Shown in pieces: positions 36,067 to 49,300 of a stretch of DNA of 64,000 bases. Under the pieces are notes generated by a model. That model saw only the letters and a program-made list of their open reading frames with translations. It had not been told where the DNA came from and did no database searches. The position numbers and the translations under genes are program-made. Position 1 is the first letter of the stretch. Every line of letters begins with the position of its first letter. This DNA is from Caprimulgus europaeus (Eukaryota > Chordata > Aves > Caprimulgiformes > Caprimulgidae): contig OU015524.1 of the NCBI GenBank assembly GCA_907165065.1, positions 56,337,295 to 56,401,294 of the forward strand, read 5' to 3'.

Positions 36067-39000
36067 ATAAATAAATGTTGGGAATAAAGTTTCTAATAAG
36101 GACCATATGACCACAGGCAACTGAGATAAAAACTAAGTGAATGAAGAGCTAAGACTTGAGGCTTGTTGAACCCCCAGAGGAATTTCACAATGCATATTCA
36201 TATGGTAAACTCTTTCAAAAGAGGTGGGAATGTACATGATAAATTTAGGTGCTCTGAAGAAAAATGCAAGATACAAAGTCAGTTATACTGAACTTGTAAA
36301 ACTGGCAGCCTTTTTTGTATGTTACTCTGGTAGGGAAGAAGAAACTGTTGCTTGAAAGCCCCCTGAGCTCTGAGAGTATCTCTCCACTGACATTAGTGAT
36401 TAGGATGTGTACAAGGAGTGGCAGTAAGCGCTAGCATTCCATTTGTGCTTTGTTGTTTTGTCTTCAGGGCATTATGTACAGAATAGATAAATCATAGTTC
36501 TGTTCTGCACAGATTTTACTTTGCATTTGATATTTTGGTCTGTAAAAATGTATGAGACATTTAGAGCTTGGATTAATTCCTCAAGGGAACTTCAGTACTC
36601 TGTATCTCCTCAATATGCTGTTTAGTTCTAGAAGATCATGATATTTTATAATACATAAATATTATTCTGAGATGTTTATAAAGATTCAGTTATAGCTTCT
36701 TCTTTTTAAGCCAAGCATTTTGCTTTCAGTACAGTTTAGTTTTGCTTACTAAGTTTTAGTTTTTCCATTTGTCTTCAAGCTAAAATTGCTGTTAATTGAT
36801 TTAAAATAAATAAAAATTTTCCTCTGACATCTCCTGTGTCTCATGTCCTGTGTCTCAGGTAGAAATTTTATAATCTCTTTCTGATCACTGATCAGAAAAA
36901 AATCCTAATGTTCTCTCTCAGGTCATCCTAATATACACCCAGTGTAAACAGTCTGACTCATTAACTCACCAGTCTCCATGCTTGGCACTATCCCAAAATC
37001 TTAGGTGAGTAGGAAGAGGATGAGTGTACTTATGCCAGCAAGACATAAAATTGACTGTTTGTTTGAGATCTCTATTCTGAAATACCTATGTAAGCTTGTC
37101 TTGGTTTGGGGTATACTAAAATTAAGGGCTCTATAGACAATATGGACAGGAAACAAACAAAACCAACCAACCAAACAAAAGACTGACAGTAAAGAGTGCA
37201 AGCTCTATACATATGAAAGATAACCAGGAAGCTGAAAAGTTGTTTAATCAAATGTAGAGTGGGAGTAGATTTGTATAGATCTGGATGGTGGGAGGAAAGG
37301 GGAACAACTGAGAATTACCATTAAAGTCATCAAGTTATTACACTTGACAAGTTAACTGGTGAAAACAATAAAAATAAATTTAATGTAATAAAAATTTCTG
37401 AGCTTTATTATTTAATTTGATTTCTTGTGATATATGGTATATGAATGTCTCACATGTAACACTTGGGGTTTTTTGCCTCATGTCTCTTTTGGAAGATATT
37501 ATTTAGATTTTGATCATATTTAAAATATTGCACTTGCTAAAGCATTTATTCATGAGGCTATCTATTAATGGCTGAAATAATTTAGGGAGGTTTTCTTGGT
37601 TTTTTCTTAACATATATCTTAACTTCACAATATAGTTTAAAAATAATTTCCCTGTTCTGAATTAACTAATCTAACAATTACCTTTATACTCTCAGTAGGG
37701 AAAAAGTTAAATTTTGAGAAGAATTTAAAGTAGGACTGACTAACATGCCTATCAGCTTAACACAGTCTACATTACTGTCTTGATGTTCTCTACCTACAAA
37801 AGAGATTGGAAGCTGCTGACAAATAGCAATGATGATGGTGTGTAAAGTCAACATTCCTCACCCAGTTCTCTTATGAATTCCTCACCGAGCAGAGAAATTT
37901 TTCTAAGAGACCATATTACCCAGAGGAAAGCTTTACTCACGAAGTTACACAAGTGTGTGGACATCTGTAAAATCAAGTCTATGGCTTGAAATTATGTGTT
38001 GAAAACAGTAAGGAAAGAGTCTATCTACAATGCATGTTTATTAGTTCACATTGAGATGTATCCACCAAGTAGTTAGATGTAGATATAGGTCCAGCTGAAT
38101 TATGACATATAGCATACATTCATAAAAGGCAAGGAAAAAAGAAGTCATAGAGTGATTCCAAACCTCTTGGAATTAGATGTGATATTTCTATTGATTTTGG
38201 TGTTCCTCAGAAAAGCTTTGAACTGCTACATATTTTTTCATTATTTACAGGTGTCTGCTGTCTTTAGAATTTTAAGGAAATTAAAAAGTTATAGACTTAT
38301 AAAAATTCTTATATACTGTTGTTGACAGTCTATAAAAATTTTTAGAAGTGTTTGCCATGATTAACTATATGGAATTGCTTAATTACTTGAATAGAAAATA
38401 ATGAAAGTCAGACTTTCCCATTTACCACTGCTTTCTTTGCAAAGTGAGTCATATGGCTGTTTACAAAACTGGAAAATCTTCTGTCAAAGTGATTTACACT
38501 CAACCTATTACCTTTATAAAGAAAGTACTGAAAACCAATTAAAAGTTTTGAAGCATAAGTTGCTTGACAAGGTCTCTTTTCAAATATAGATTGTCACAAC
38601 AATGGTACATGTAGCTTTCAACAGAGTTGCTAGGAGTGCTTGGAATACTTTTTATATGCTCTATGGAAGTGCATTTAATTTGATGTTCCCTTTCCCAATA
38701 GCAAGGATTCTTTAATGTGACTCACACATGGAATGTTTAATCTTCATTTCAGCAGCCATACATAGTGGTTTCTTTCCATAACAGAGCTTTGGCTCATCAC
38801 AAAATAAAACCTCTTCTAAAATGAGATAAATTATATGCTTCCATTTCAGCTTTGGGGCTCATGAACAAAACTGAACTTCTTGCACTGAAGTCTTAGCAGT
38901 TCAGAATAGTACAAGTAGGTCTGAATGTTTGTAATTTAGGTACCATGTACTTAGTTTAACAACTTTTCAGTAAAGTGTTCCTTTCTTTCATAAAAATGAA

Positions 39001-40054
39001 ATCATTTATGTTGTCCATTAACATTACATTTCCCAAAATCTCAGCTAAACACACTGACAAAATCTTTTATATATGTGAAAATAAATAATGTTTTCTTCAA
39101 TAAATTACTTTTTAGTTTGAAGACTTTCTCTTAGCTAGCCTGATGACCCATTCTAACTCTGTTATAATGTGATTTTTACACTGCCTCAATTTGCTGTTGT
39201 AATTTTTATATAACAATATAAAATATTTATTTGAAATTGAGCAGGACAGAGTTACTAGTGTGATCAAATCCTTTTAATCTCTGATGTTTTGTACTTCCTG
39301 TCTTTGTGCAGGACCATTGCATCACAGATCAGACTTAACAGTTTTGGATCTGACTGCGTTTACAAGATTTTTCACAAATAATTTGATGAAATCTGCTGTA
39401 GAGAATTCTAACTGATATATAGGATGGAAACAAAATTCACTCTTCCATAACAATTTTTTTTTTTCCAAAATGAAAAAATAAACACAAAGTAATTCTTGTT
39501 ATGGTTTCACAATCTAATTTGATTTATATTGTTCTATACTGAGATAATTATTTGAACATCTAAATCTAATAATTTAATCCAAAATGTAAATATAACATGA
39601 ACTTTCCACTGGTCAGCTATAGTCGTGGAGACAGCAGCAGTGTCAGAAAATACCAAAGTATAAATGGTAGGTGATAGATCCAAGTGACTCCCTGATGCAA
39701 TGCTAAAGAGAGCACTCAAGCTGTACTTGTGCTTTATAAAGGGAAATGGAGAATTGAAGTCCTTTTAGCTCTTCCAGGATATACACACTGGTCCATGACA
39801 GCATCTACTTTCACATGCACAGGTTTATATATTCCTGGGCAAGTCAATGCAAATATTCTTAATTTTCTTTACCACTAATATTGACTGGATCTTGCCTTGA
39901 AACGTTAGCAACGCTAAGCCCAAGTAATGCAATTCCTATGTTGTGGGTTAACCCCAAGAAGCAGCTCAGCCCCACAAAGCCCAATGTTTCTTAAGTCTTC
40001 CAAAATGCTAAGGTTTTAGCACTGTAAATGTGTTGCATGTGTAAGAACCGAGCT
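36067..40054. other. long AT-rich non-coding stretch, no gene seen
   Basis: Only short frames; an imperfect tandem CCTGTGTCTCATGT duplication at about 36830-36858 and an A+C tract at 37150-37180. No element recognised. Confidence 0.65.
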
Positions 40055-40103
40055 AAAAAATAACCCAAAATAACCCAAACCAACCCAAACCACAAAAACC
40101 CAT
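40055..40103. repeat. degenerate (AAYAACCCAAA)n minisatellite-like tract
   Basis: Four CCC runs spaced about ten bases apart in an otherwise A/C tract (40064, 40074, 40084, 40099). The minus strand has four GGG runs with loops of 7, 7 and 12 bases, slightly outside the strict quadruplex rule. Confidence 0.75.
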
Positions 40104-42338
40104 GATGAACAAGACAAATAGTAGGGAGAAACCTGAGTTTTCATTAATGAGGAACTAGATGAAATGTGATTGAAGAGGAAAGCATGCAACTTCACCTGCT
40201 GTACTGAATGACTTTCAGGTGTATGTTTCCTCACACAATTTTTTGGGGGGATGTGTGTGTAACCTTCTCCTTTCTTGCACTTGCAAATAAAAAAGCAGAC
40301 TTGGAGAAAATATTCCACAGATTTACCCTCAGTTGTCTGAGATGACCACAGCCAGCACTTGTATGAATACGTAATCATTGCTCTCACTTAAACTGCAATT
40401 CAAGGACTGTCTGTTGCCTTTCATGCGTAGATGGCCCCATCATCTAATTATATGTCTCCCTGATGGACTCTACATATGGCTTTTATTAGAAATAGTAACG
40501 ACAAAAGAATTAATGGGATAGTCACACCTGGAGGGAAGTGTTCAGACTAATTTGGAAACCTCATGACTGTGAGCTGGCTCATCCAGAAATACAGAAACAT
40601 GTTCAGTGGAAGAAGGATTATCTCCTGTTCTAGCTCTTTTCTTTAAAGGAGTTTTTAAAAATAGTTTTGTCCCCGTCTTGAGGATGTCACAAGCAACAGC
40701 TTTCCTACAGATATGCAGGTCATCTGCAGGTGTGCTCCACCACATGACTGTGGGAAGTCAGTTTATCATCCTGCTGCCACTGAACTACTCATCTGAGATC
40801 TGCACAAAGGGTTGAACTAAACATTTTACGGGCCTTTTTTTTGTCATTTGCCATCTTGCATTTTGCAATCTTAATTCTTTTTCAAACACCTATTTTTCTG
40901 AAATGTAGTCTAATATTTTAATATAAAACAATATATTTGAATCAGCAACACTGTTATTCTGTTAATTGCATTATACTTCTTTCTGCAAAGATAGTGAACC
41001 AAAGTACCATTGTTTTGATTGAGTCCCCTAAAATAATTTATACTCAAAATTTTAAAATAAAAAGAAAGGTGGTTTTTTTTGGTTGGTTGGTTGTTTTTTT
41101 ACAACCCAAGTGTAGTGGTGAAATTACCTGAATCTATTTTATTGCTGGATATTGAAGATGTATTTTGTTGTTTCCCACTAAATAGAAATGACCTCTATTA
41201 AATCAGTGTTACACCACAGCAAATCTCTGCATTCAGAGATTTAAAAAGTAAATCAGGAAGGAATAACTCATAGCCCCTGTAGTGCACTGTTCTGAAAGAA
41301 AACCACCCTCAGGAAGTGTGCTACACTGATGTGGTCCTATGCCTCATACATTATTTGGATATAGAGGCTTCTTATGCTCCAGAGAACTTCCAGTATTAAA
41401 AGCACAAGACCAAGGACAGCCAAAGACCATGACATAGTGGGTGTACATAAAGATTTAACAGCTTAATGTAACAAAAGCCCACATTTCCTGACAGCAAAGT
41501 GACTGACAAATGATTTTCAAAAAACTTCAGAATTTTAGGAGTAGACAATGATAAACAGGGCAGTAGAATCCACTCTGCATCTTCCCTACCCAGCAGCACA
41601 GACAGGCCAAAGCTGCAGTCAGAACCATATCTGCAACATCAGGGTGAACCTTGCAAAAAGGAAAAGCTGAATAAAAATCCATTGGTTTAGAGGAAATGAG
41701 TGCACAGCTTTTTATGTATGCTGCTTTATCAGGTTGCCTTGGCATTGGGAGTGGGAACACAACTGAGAAACATCTCTCTGTCAGTGATTCACCAGTTCTT
41801 ATGACAACTCCAGCTATCATTGGCATTTGCTAGTGCTTTAGTAGAAGGCCACATATACGTTACCTGACGTCCCTGAGCACAGTAGAGAAAAGGAGCTTTG
41901 TGAATGTGGTTATTTGTCCAAACTGAGTTATAAATTGTTCCTGCCTGAATGCTGACTTTCTGTAGGCAACAGGGTTAGGCTTTGCTGCAAGACATCTAGA
42001 ACTTCTGCATAGCTATCTTTTAAACTTCAAATCAACGGCCTTATCACCTGAAGGAAATGTCAGACTAACTGCTAATGCCTGCTAGTAATTTATGTAGCAA
42101 ATCCTAGATGGATCATTCTCTTCAGTTTTGTTAGAAAAATAAACATAGGAAGTATGACTGCTCTGGATGGATTGATGGTACTCAAATTATCAATATATTC
42201 ACTTATTTTTATCAAAACAGCCTGTGGAAAATGGCTGCCACTATTTTGAAAGTATACCGTGATTTTTGCATAGACATACCTTACCTGTGCCTCAACATAC
42301 AAAGATTTTAATATTTTCAAGAAATAACAAGTAATAGG

Positions 42339-42340
<2 letters not shown>
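40104..42340. other. non-coding stretch, no gene supported
   Basis: The minus-strand 123-codon frame ending near 40016 has low-complexity, hydrophobic-looking content and no family resemblance. A G/T tract lies at 41068-41100. No LINE or LTR recognised. Confidence 0.6.

Positions 42341-42375
<35 letters not shown>
42341..42375. repeat. poly(T) tract, 35 uninterrupted T
   Basis: Thirty-five T in a row, about 70-100 bp upstream of the CR1 that follows. On the minus strand it is A35 preceded by TTATTAAA-like sequence, which is not a convincing poly(A) signal at the usual distance. Confidence 0.92.
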
Positions 42376-42379
<4 letters not shown>

Positions 42380-42444
42380 AGCAGCTTCATTGGAGCAATT
42401 TGAATGTTTTAGAAGTTCTTGTACAGAAGAAAGAGTAGCCTGTA

Positions 42445-42982
42445 TTGTGACAACTCTTCTCAACACTGGTGAGGCCACACGTGGAGTGCTGTGTCCAGCT
42501 CTGGGCTCCACAGAATAAGGGAGATACAGATGTACTTGAGAGAGTCCAAGAAAGGGCCATGAATATGATGAAAGGACTGGAGCATCTCCTGTGAGGAAAG
42601 GCTGAGACAGTGAGACTGTTCAGCCCAGAGAAGAGCAAGCTCAAGGAGGACCTTATCAATGTGTATAAGTATTTGATGGGAAGGAATGAAAATAAGGGAA
42701 CCAGAGTCTTCTCAGTAGTTCCCAGTGAAAGGATAAGAGTCAATGAGTGCAAATTAAAAAACAGGAAATTCAGTCTGAACACAAGACTTTTTACTGTGAG
42801 GGTGGTTGAACACTGAAGAGGCTGCCCACAGAGGTGGTGTAGTCTCCATCCGTGGAGATATTAAAACTCTGACGGGACTTAACCCCAATCAGCCTGTTGC
42901 AACTCGATCTTCTTCAGTGGGATGCTGGACCAGGTGGTCTGAGAGGGGCCTTCCCACTCAGCCACTCTGTGATAGCTGTGAC
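42445..42982 (+). mobile_element. CR1 LINE, 5'-truncated copy with ORF2 C-terminus
   Basis: From about 42460 (CACTGGTGAGGCCACACGTG) the sense strand follows CR1 ORF2: [15 protein letters not shown]-like, then HLL-GKAETV, then [20 protein letters not shown], then RLFTVRVVEH, followed by a frameshift and the 3'UTR GGACCAGGTGGTCTGAGAGG to a decayed tail at about 42982 (GCCACTCTGTGATAGCTGTG). Several stops and shifts show that it is inactive. The 3'UTR variant differs from both other tail types seen here. Confidence 0.9.
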
Positions 42983-45299
42983 TCGGTATATCAAAAGAAA
43001 AAGCAAGCAGAATGTTGGACCAGGATCCTTTTCCATTTGTTCATTTCCATCTCCTATAGTCTTACAAGGTTACTAACAGATTAGCAACAAATGGTATGTC
43101 TTTATTTCACATATTTAAGCCCCTGTTTGGAGAGTTTCTGCTGAAGTGTGAATATAATGCATAAGCAAACAACACATGGCTGGTTAAGGATTTTGAAGGC
43201 TCACAGGAACCCATCACTATTTTGACACCGCATTGGGACATACAGGCTGCATTAAGACATTTCTTGAAGGAAGACCATGTTATTCTGAGACTACTCTTAG
43301 CTTAATATAACTTACACTTTTACAAGCTTGTGACTATCCTCAGTTATCCCTCCCCTGAAGACAAGTAACACAATGTGAATGCTATTAGGTGGACTTTTGG
43401 TTCCTAATGTTTTTGAAATAAACTGAGCATTGCAGGAGGCTGATTGACTGATGATGTCTTCCCATGTGTCATAGTACATTTTTCTGTCTAATTTCAAAAG
43501 ATGACTCTCAGTTGGCATGAAAATCCACCTGGCACATGTTGAGCAACAGATTGGCCAAAGGCTGGCAAAAGATGAATGTCATTGGTGAGAAGAATAATAC
43601 GAAGAACGTACATATCTCTGGTTGGGGTTTTCAAGAAATAAATAATCTCTCGTAAATATGTAATAAATAATAATTTATTATTATAAATATTGTCACAAAT
43701 ATCACTCAAAGGAGAGGGGCAAAAGAAGAACAACATTTGCTGAAAAATACATTTAAGAGAAAAAACCCCACTTCATTCTGTTATATCTGGCCTCCATTAG
43801 ACACAGTTCTAAACTCTGGACAACAGATAAACAGTGCTCCCTGTGCACTAAACTGCATGAGCAATAATTTAACCGTCTCAGTTATTCACCTGCTGTCGTG
43901 TGTTTTTTGTGTCGTGACTGGACTGCAAGCCTTCTGGTGCAGGACTAATTTATATGCTGTACCTCAATATAATGCTAACAATTGCTGGTGCTGGTGCAGA
44001 CCTGATGTCTCTTGGTTACTACACCAAAATAAATAAAAATTGCCTAATTAATAATTACCTAGAGGAAAATCTTCCTTTTTCCTGTGCCAGTCAGAGACAT
44101 GTATCGAAACAGAACTAACAAACAGAATAGGTCAGAAGCAGAGTCACAGACAAGTAGCAACTCAAACATGCAGCATTAAAGCAAAAATAAAAGCCAGAAT
44201 TTAATGGACAAGCCTGTTTTGAAATATCAAGGATTACAAACTTGAAAGTCAAGTACATATTTTCTGAATATACTTCTTCCCTTCTCTCCCTCAGTCACTC
44301 TGCCCTCATTACTCAATTAAAAGGAAAAAAGCAACAGAAATACTCACGTAATTAATACAGAATCCCTATCTCTTTTTCCATCTGCAGAAAGATGTGTATT
44401 TTAAAATCACAACTTTAAAACAGGGCTACATTTTCTTCAGAGAGTTATTCTTTAACTTCACTTTGGGGAGGCATTTTCCTGCCTGCATCCAAAAACATAT
44501 AGGGATTGAGTCATTCTGTTTCTTTTTTCATCCACTAAGCCCAAATAGAGCTGGATAGATTTCAGTGCCCTCAGTATGCCCTTATAACACTTTCAGCTTT
44601 GCATTAGGACTGTGATTATAATCAGATCTTATTCTTCATGCCTTCAGTTGATCAGCTGTAAGAGTCAGAGCCATAATTTGACTTGTAAATTCTCCTCTTC
44701 CTCTACACATGGATCTTTTCTTTTGAAGCACTAGCAATTGACTGCAGCTGGCTATTAAGTGAGGGGTACCCGTACTTTGAGGTGGCACAGTGCTTGAAGG
44801 TGCTTGACTGATGTCTCTGATTAGGCACTCAAAGTCATTCTGATAACATAGTTTAGGATCAGAAAGGAATTGTATCTATATCTATATTTATCTCTCTCTC
44901 TATATATAAAACCTACAAGACCTCCAGGGGCATTATTTGTCAAAGTTGATCAAATAGAATGTTTTGGCAGATTAAAATTTGATAAGATGGACACTTACAT
45001 GACTGATATGATGCCAAGGCAGCCTGGACTTTCCTTGTTTCCTCTTGTTTCCTCTCTTTCAGTGCTCAGTGGGTGAATGTGTCTGGCTGCTTGAGCTATG
45101 GATGCTCCCATCTCAATGGTCCTATCCTGTTTGTAGCTTTTACCTTCCTATGGCTCTTTTTCAGCAGTTAAAAGAATTAAAAACAGAGAGTGTTACATGT
45201 TGGAGGTGTAAGGGACTAGAAATATGTTTCAGAATAGGCTCACCACTGATACTTCATCACTAAAGCACCAAGGGCTTATAGACTATGGGACAGAACAGA
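42983..45299. other. non-coding stretch, no gene seen
   Basis: A TA-rich palindromic patch lies at about 43662-43688, and a compound TCTA/TC/TA microsatellite at about 44872-44908. No gene or mobile element recognised. Confidence 0.6.
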
Positions 45300-45580
45300 G
45301 GTGGGGGACGGCGATGGTGAGAGTGCTCCAGAGTCCATGTCAGGAGGGGCATCTGTGACCCCTGCCTGGCGCCCTGGAGTGTGTTGCCAAGGAAATTGCA
45401 GGTATGGAGTACACCTCCTGCATCCCTTGCCCCTGGGGAGCAGGGTGAAGCATCACGGAGGCCACATGACCTGTCCCTGGGCTCAAGGGCAGAAGCGTGT
45501 GAAGGAGCAGCACATGTAGGGCATGTGGACTAACATGATTGGGCACCACAAACCCTCCAAATCAGTGACTGATGAAAGAC
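45300..45580. other. GC-richer segment of unknown identity
   Basis: Clearly richer in G+C than its flanks, with phrases such as GTGGGGGACGGCGATGGTGA. Open in several frames without meaningful similarity. It directly precedes a probable LTR edge, so it may be decayed internal sequence of the same endogenous retrovirus or an older element; I cannot identify it. Confidence 0.35.
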
Positions 45581-45629
45581 TGTTACAACAAAAACACCAA
45601 TCTGTATGAACAAAGCCCCAGGGAGGCTC

Positions 45630-45973
45630 ATGACCTCATTAATGTTTATAAATATATAATGGGTGAGTGTCACGAGGATGGAGCCAGACTCTTCTTGGTG
45701 ACAACCAATGATAGGACAGGGGGCAACGGGTGCAAGCTGGAACACAGGAGGTTCTGCTTAAACTTCAGAAGAAGCTTATTTACAGTAAGGGTAACAGAAC
45801 ACTGGAACAGGCTGCCCAGGGAGGTTGTGGAGTCTCCTTCTCTGGAGACATTCAAAACCCACCTGGATGCTTTCCTGTGTGATCTCATGTAGGTGTTCCT
45901 GCTCCGGCAGGAGGATTGGACTAGATGATCTTTCGAGGTCCCTTTCAGTCCCTAGCATTCTGTGATTCTGTGA
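45630..45973 (+). mobile_element. CR1 LINE nested in the probable LTR
   Basis: 5'-truncated sense copy starting at the ORF2 codons [11 protein letters not shown] (about 45632), continuing through ARLFLVTTNDRTGGNGCKLE and [20 protein letters not shown] to a 3'UTR with GGATTGGACTAGATGATCTT and a clean double tail ATTCTGTGATTCTGTGA at 45957-45973. The C-terminal frame is open from 45572 to 45892, so this is one of the less decayed copies. Its insertion must post-date the surrounding element. Confidence 0.93.
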
Positions 45974-46106
45974 GGCTGGTTCCCTTTCCATGGAGCAGAC
46001 CAACACCCTGCCACCACGTGACAGGACACCCCAACGCCAATGGGAGCGTGAATGATATAAGAGCTGCTGGGGACACACAGGACAGCTGGTGGTGATAGAC
46101 GTTTCT

Positions 46107-46157
46107 CTACCTCATACACTCATCTACCTCATACACTACTTATCTACCTCATGCTCT
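46107..46157. repeat. tandem CTACCTCATACACT units
   Basis: Three units starting at 46107, 46124 and 46144 (spacings 17 and 20 bp), the third diverged. They lie between the TATA-like box and the AATAAA of the probable LTR. Confidence 0.8.
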
Positions 46158-46310
46158 CTATCTTTCTGTCTCTTTCTCCTTTCACCTATTTCTCTTCTTC
46201 TCTTTTCCCTTTTCCTCGCACATTTTTTGTTGGCCAAATAAAATGATCTGGCACCTGACTCTGCTCCGAGTCCTAATTCTGTTCCTGAGAACACAAAAAA
46301 CCTGGTCACA

Positions 46311-49300
46311 ATAGGATACTCAATAGGCTATCACTCAGGAGTTAAACCTAGCTGCCCCTAGCCACCCAGTTTTATCTGAGGTCAGTTAGAAAACAAGAAG
46401 TTAGTTTAACTTCTACCAAATTATTTCACCCAGGATCGGATCATGACAGGAGGGCAGCTGGAACTGCATGGGCCATTGATTCTAAATGATAGGCGTTCCT
46501 TTATGAAGCTAAAATACTTCCAGATCATCAGATATTTGGAAAAAGAAAAGCAAAGCAAGTATCAAGCTGTTCTCCTTAGGTACAAAATCCTTCTTTGTCC
46601 AGAAAACAAACCACTCTCACTTATCAAATACATATATTTCTAATAAAATTCTTTATAATTTGTAACATATTTTTCCTTTTAAATTCTGGTTTGTTTGTTG
46701 GGGTTTTTTTAGATTATATTATCTGTAAAGCCTTTACATTTTTTCCCACACGCTGTTACATTGTATGTTCTAAATATGAAGCCTCCTGTCTCAAAAAGAA
46801 ACTTAAAATACTCCCTACATTTGTCCTTTTAGAAATGTAGTCTTAAAAGTCACTAAATAATGCATTATTTTTATTATGTATTTTGTTGCAATGCAACATA
46901 TTTGGATTAAGCTCTTAGATATAAGTGATTTATTTCTTTCTTTTAGACATAAAGTTTCACAGCTTTCCTGTGAGCTTTTATTCTGAAGCTGCACTTAGTT
47001 TAATTGATCCATTTGTTTTCAAAGTTTATTAACTAAGTTGCCACCATTCACTAAGTTGGCCTGTTCACTTCTTTCCTTATTTAAGAAAGTCCTGTTAAAA
47101 CCAATTATCAGAATGATGAGCTGTGTCTGTACCACAAACTCATCAGAAGTCACAACTTATCTCAAAGAAAATTTTATTCAAAAAGCCAGAAATTTTATGT
47201 CTATTTCTCTGAAGAAGTGTGAATAATGTATGTTGCATTTAGTATGCAGAACAATGAAATGTCATTTTCTTTGGGCTAATCCTTGAGTAACAGATCAGTC
47301 ATGAATAGTCTCAATCTCATAATGCACTCAGGAGTACTTTACCCTGAAGTCACTGGAAATCTCTACATGAAGAGAACGTGAGTTGAATCAGTGTCTTTAT
47401 TGGTGCTTACACAAAATACTTTTGTCAAGAACTAGAAAAAATATATCTGATCGTACACACAGAATTATGATCATTTGGTAATAGAAGGTTGTTGCCCTCA
47501 TTACCATTAAAATCCAGCTATGCTTAGTGACCTTTATAATTTGTTCTGTATAAAATCTTTACCAGTAATGATAAGCCAAGTATAAGCTAGTTGACTAAAT
47601 ATAACCCATATGGTATTGCTTAGGAAGTTGATAGCAGTTTAACATTTTCATTTCTACAGCAGATGTGTTATTGCATTGCCTAATGGTCATGAACATCAGT
47701 AAACAACAGGGAGAGGTGCAAAATTTGCTACTCATCTTACTAATCTTCATTTGGGAAATGGTAAAATTGGATATTTTCATATGTTTTCCTATTGTCTGAA
47801 TGTCTGGTTATGCTAATTCTGTGTTCAATATTTGAAGTAGAATCTCAGAGCTATTAGTTTTAAATATTTTTTTGACAAACACATGGACTCTATAAAAATA
47901 TTCTTGAAATGAATGAAGGCTTATCTAAATTACTCCAGCTGCAGTGGTCTCCAAGGGAGTGTCTGGGGCGTTGTATTAGCTGAGGAAAGAGCCTGTGATC
48001 AGTCCCAGGCTCCCACAGAGCCTATGTGCTTTTCTCATTTTGGCTTATCTGAAATGTCCCAGTTATCTTGACACCCAAGGACACTTAAACACAGGAGGTA
48101 GCTTGCATCAAATTCATACTCTCTTCTTAAAGGCAACATGGTTGCAACAGCACTGGACTAGCTCAGGATGAATTGAACCCAATCCTCAAAAACATCTCTG
48201 GAGCTGTGAGAGCTCCCGAGCCCTCTACTCTGCTCTTTTCTGCATGCCCATATCCAACAGTGAGCCGCCTTGGTCACTGTTGTGCCAGCTTGGCCAGCCA
48301 CAAACCAGGCCCCCTGCATCAGCAGGATCTCCCCAGGAACTATGCCTGCTCAGAGAGGGCTCCAGAAGACAGCTTGTTCTCATTTGCGTGTTTTGGAAAG
48401 TTCTCCTTTATGTAATAAGCTCCTTTGGACATCTTTAAGGCACACAGCACCCACCACACTGGATTTGAGCTGAGGGAAACTTCTCCAGCCATACCTTGGA
48501 AGGATGGACTGCCCCTGGCCAAAAAAGAAAAAGCCTTTTAGTCTCCTGAACCCTTTCCCTTTCACCTATTGAACTGTCTTGGCTACCCAGATTTTTCCTA
48601 TAGCCAAGGAACAGAGCTTTGATGAGGATGGCTGCTAAAATAGATCAGTAGAGGGAAACAGGACATGTCTCGGAAGATAAGATGGCCTTTCCTCATAGCT
48701 CAGCCCTGCCTGACCTCAAAGACTTGTGAGCTTTATACCTGTACTGTTTTCATAGCAATCTAACTCCACACAGTCAGGAAATGTGCTGTACAGGAAAAGC
48801 AGAAGGAAGCCCTTGGAGCTCCAGCCCTGCATTTGCACTCAATTCTGCGAAGTGGTAAGGTAAGCTCTTGCTTATAACTAAGATAATATTTTGGGCCAAA
48901 AATCATGCACAGCTGTTCCATAGATACCAAGATGTCCCCTGGCATGAAAAATAACAATAGTAATCTTCCTGAATGAGCTTCACATGACTTCCTCTTTATA
49001 TGATGCTGAAACTTACATTTTGCAGTATTCCTGATAACTGCAACAAGCTGGGATTAGGCAGGCTCATTCCCATCACCTCCTGCTAGCTCTTCAGCTCCTT
49101 TATGCTCTGAAGCAAATTTTGATGTTTTAACTAGAATGAATGCTGATCCCATTGAAGTTAGTGGGAGTTTGTACACCAATTCCAGCCACAATTATGCAGG
49201 GCTGCTAATGAAGAAAAAGAGATGAGGAATTCTGTACTCCCAATCTGCTACTGCTTCATAAAAGCTGACATGGCAGCACTGGGATGTGGTGGTGTGTAAT

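Larger units (their letters stand above)
45581..46310 (+). mobile_element. probable LTR interrupted by a CR1
   Basis: The segment begins TGTTACAACAAAAACACCAA and ends around GAGAACA (46293) or CCTGGTCACA (46310). Its right half has an LTR-like order: GATATAAGAG TATA-type box at 46054-46063, a pyrimidine-rich stretch with tandem CTACCTCATACACT units (46107-46157), and an AATAAA at 46237-46242 followed by GATCTGGCACCTGACTCTGC, a plausible R/U5. A CR1 (45630-45973) sits between the putative U3 start and the TATA box. An AGGCT shared by both CR1 junctions may be a short target duplication. LTR ends and family are uncertain. Confidence 0.5.

Noticed and set aside
40016-40387. Minus-strand 123-codon frame
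   Set aside because: Partly translated from the A/C tract at 40055-40103; no family resemblance.
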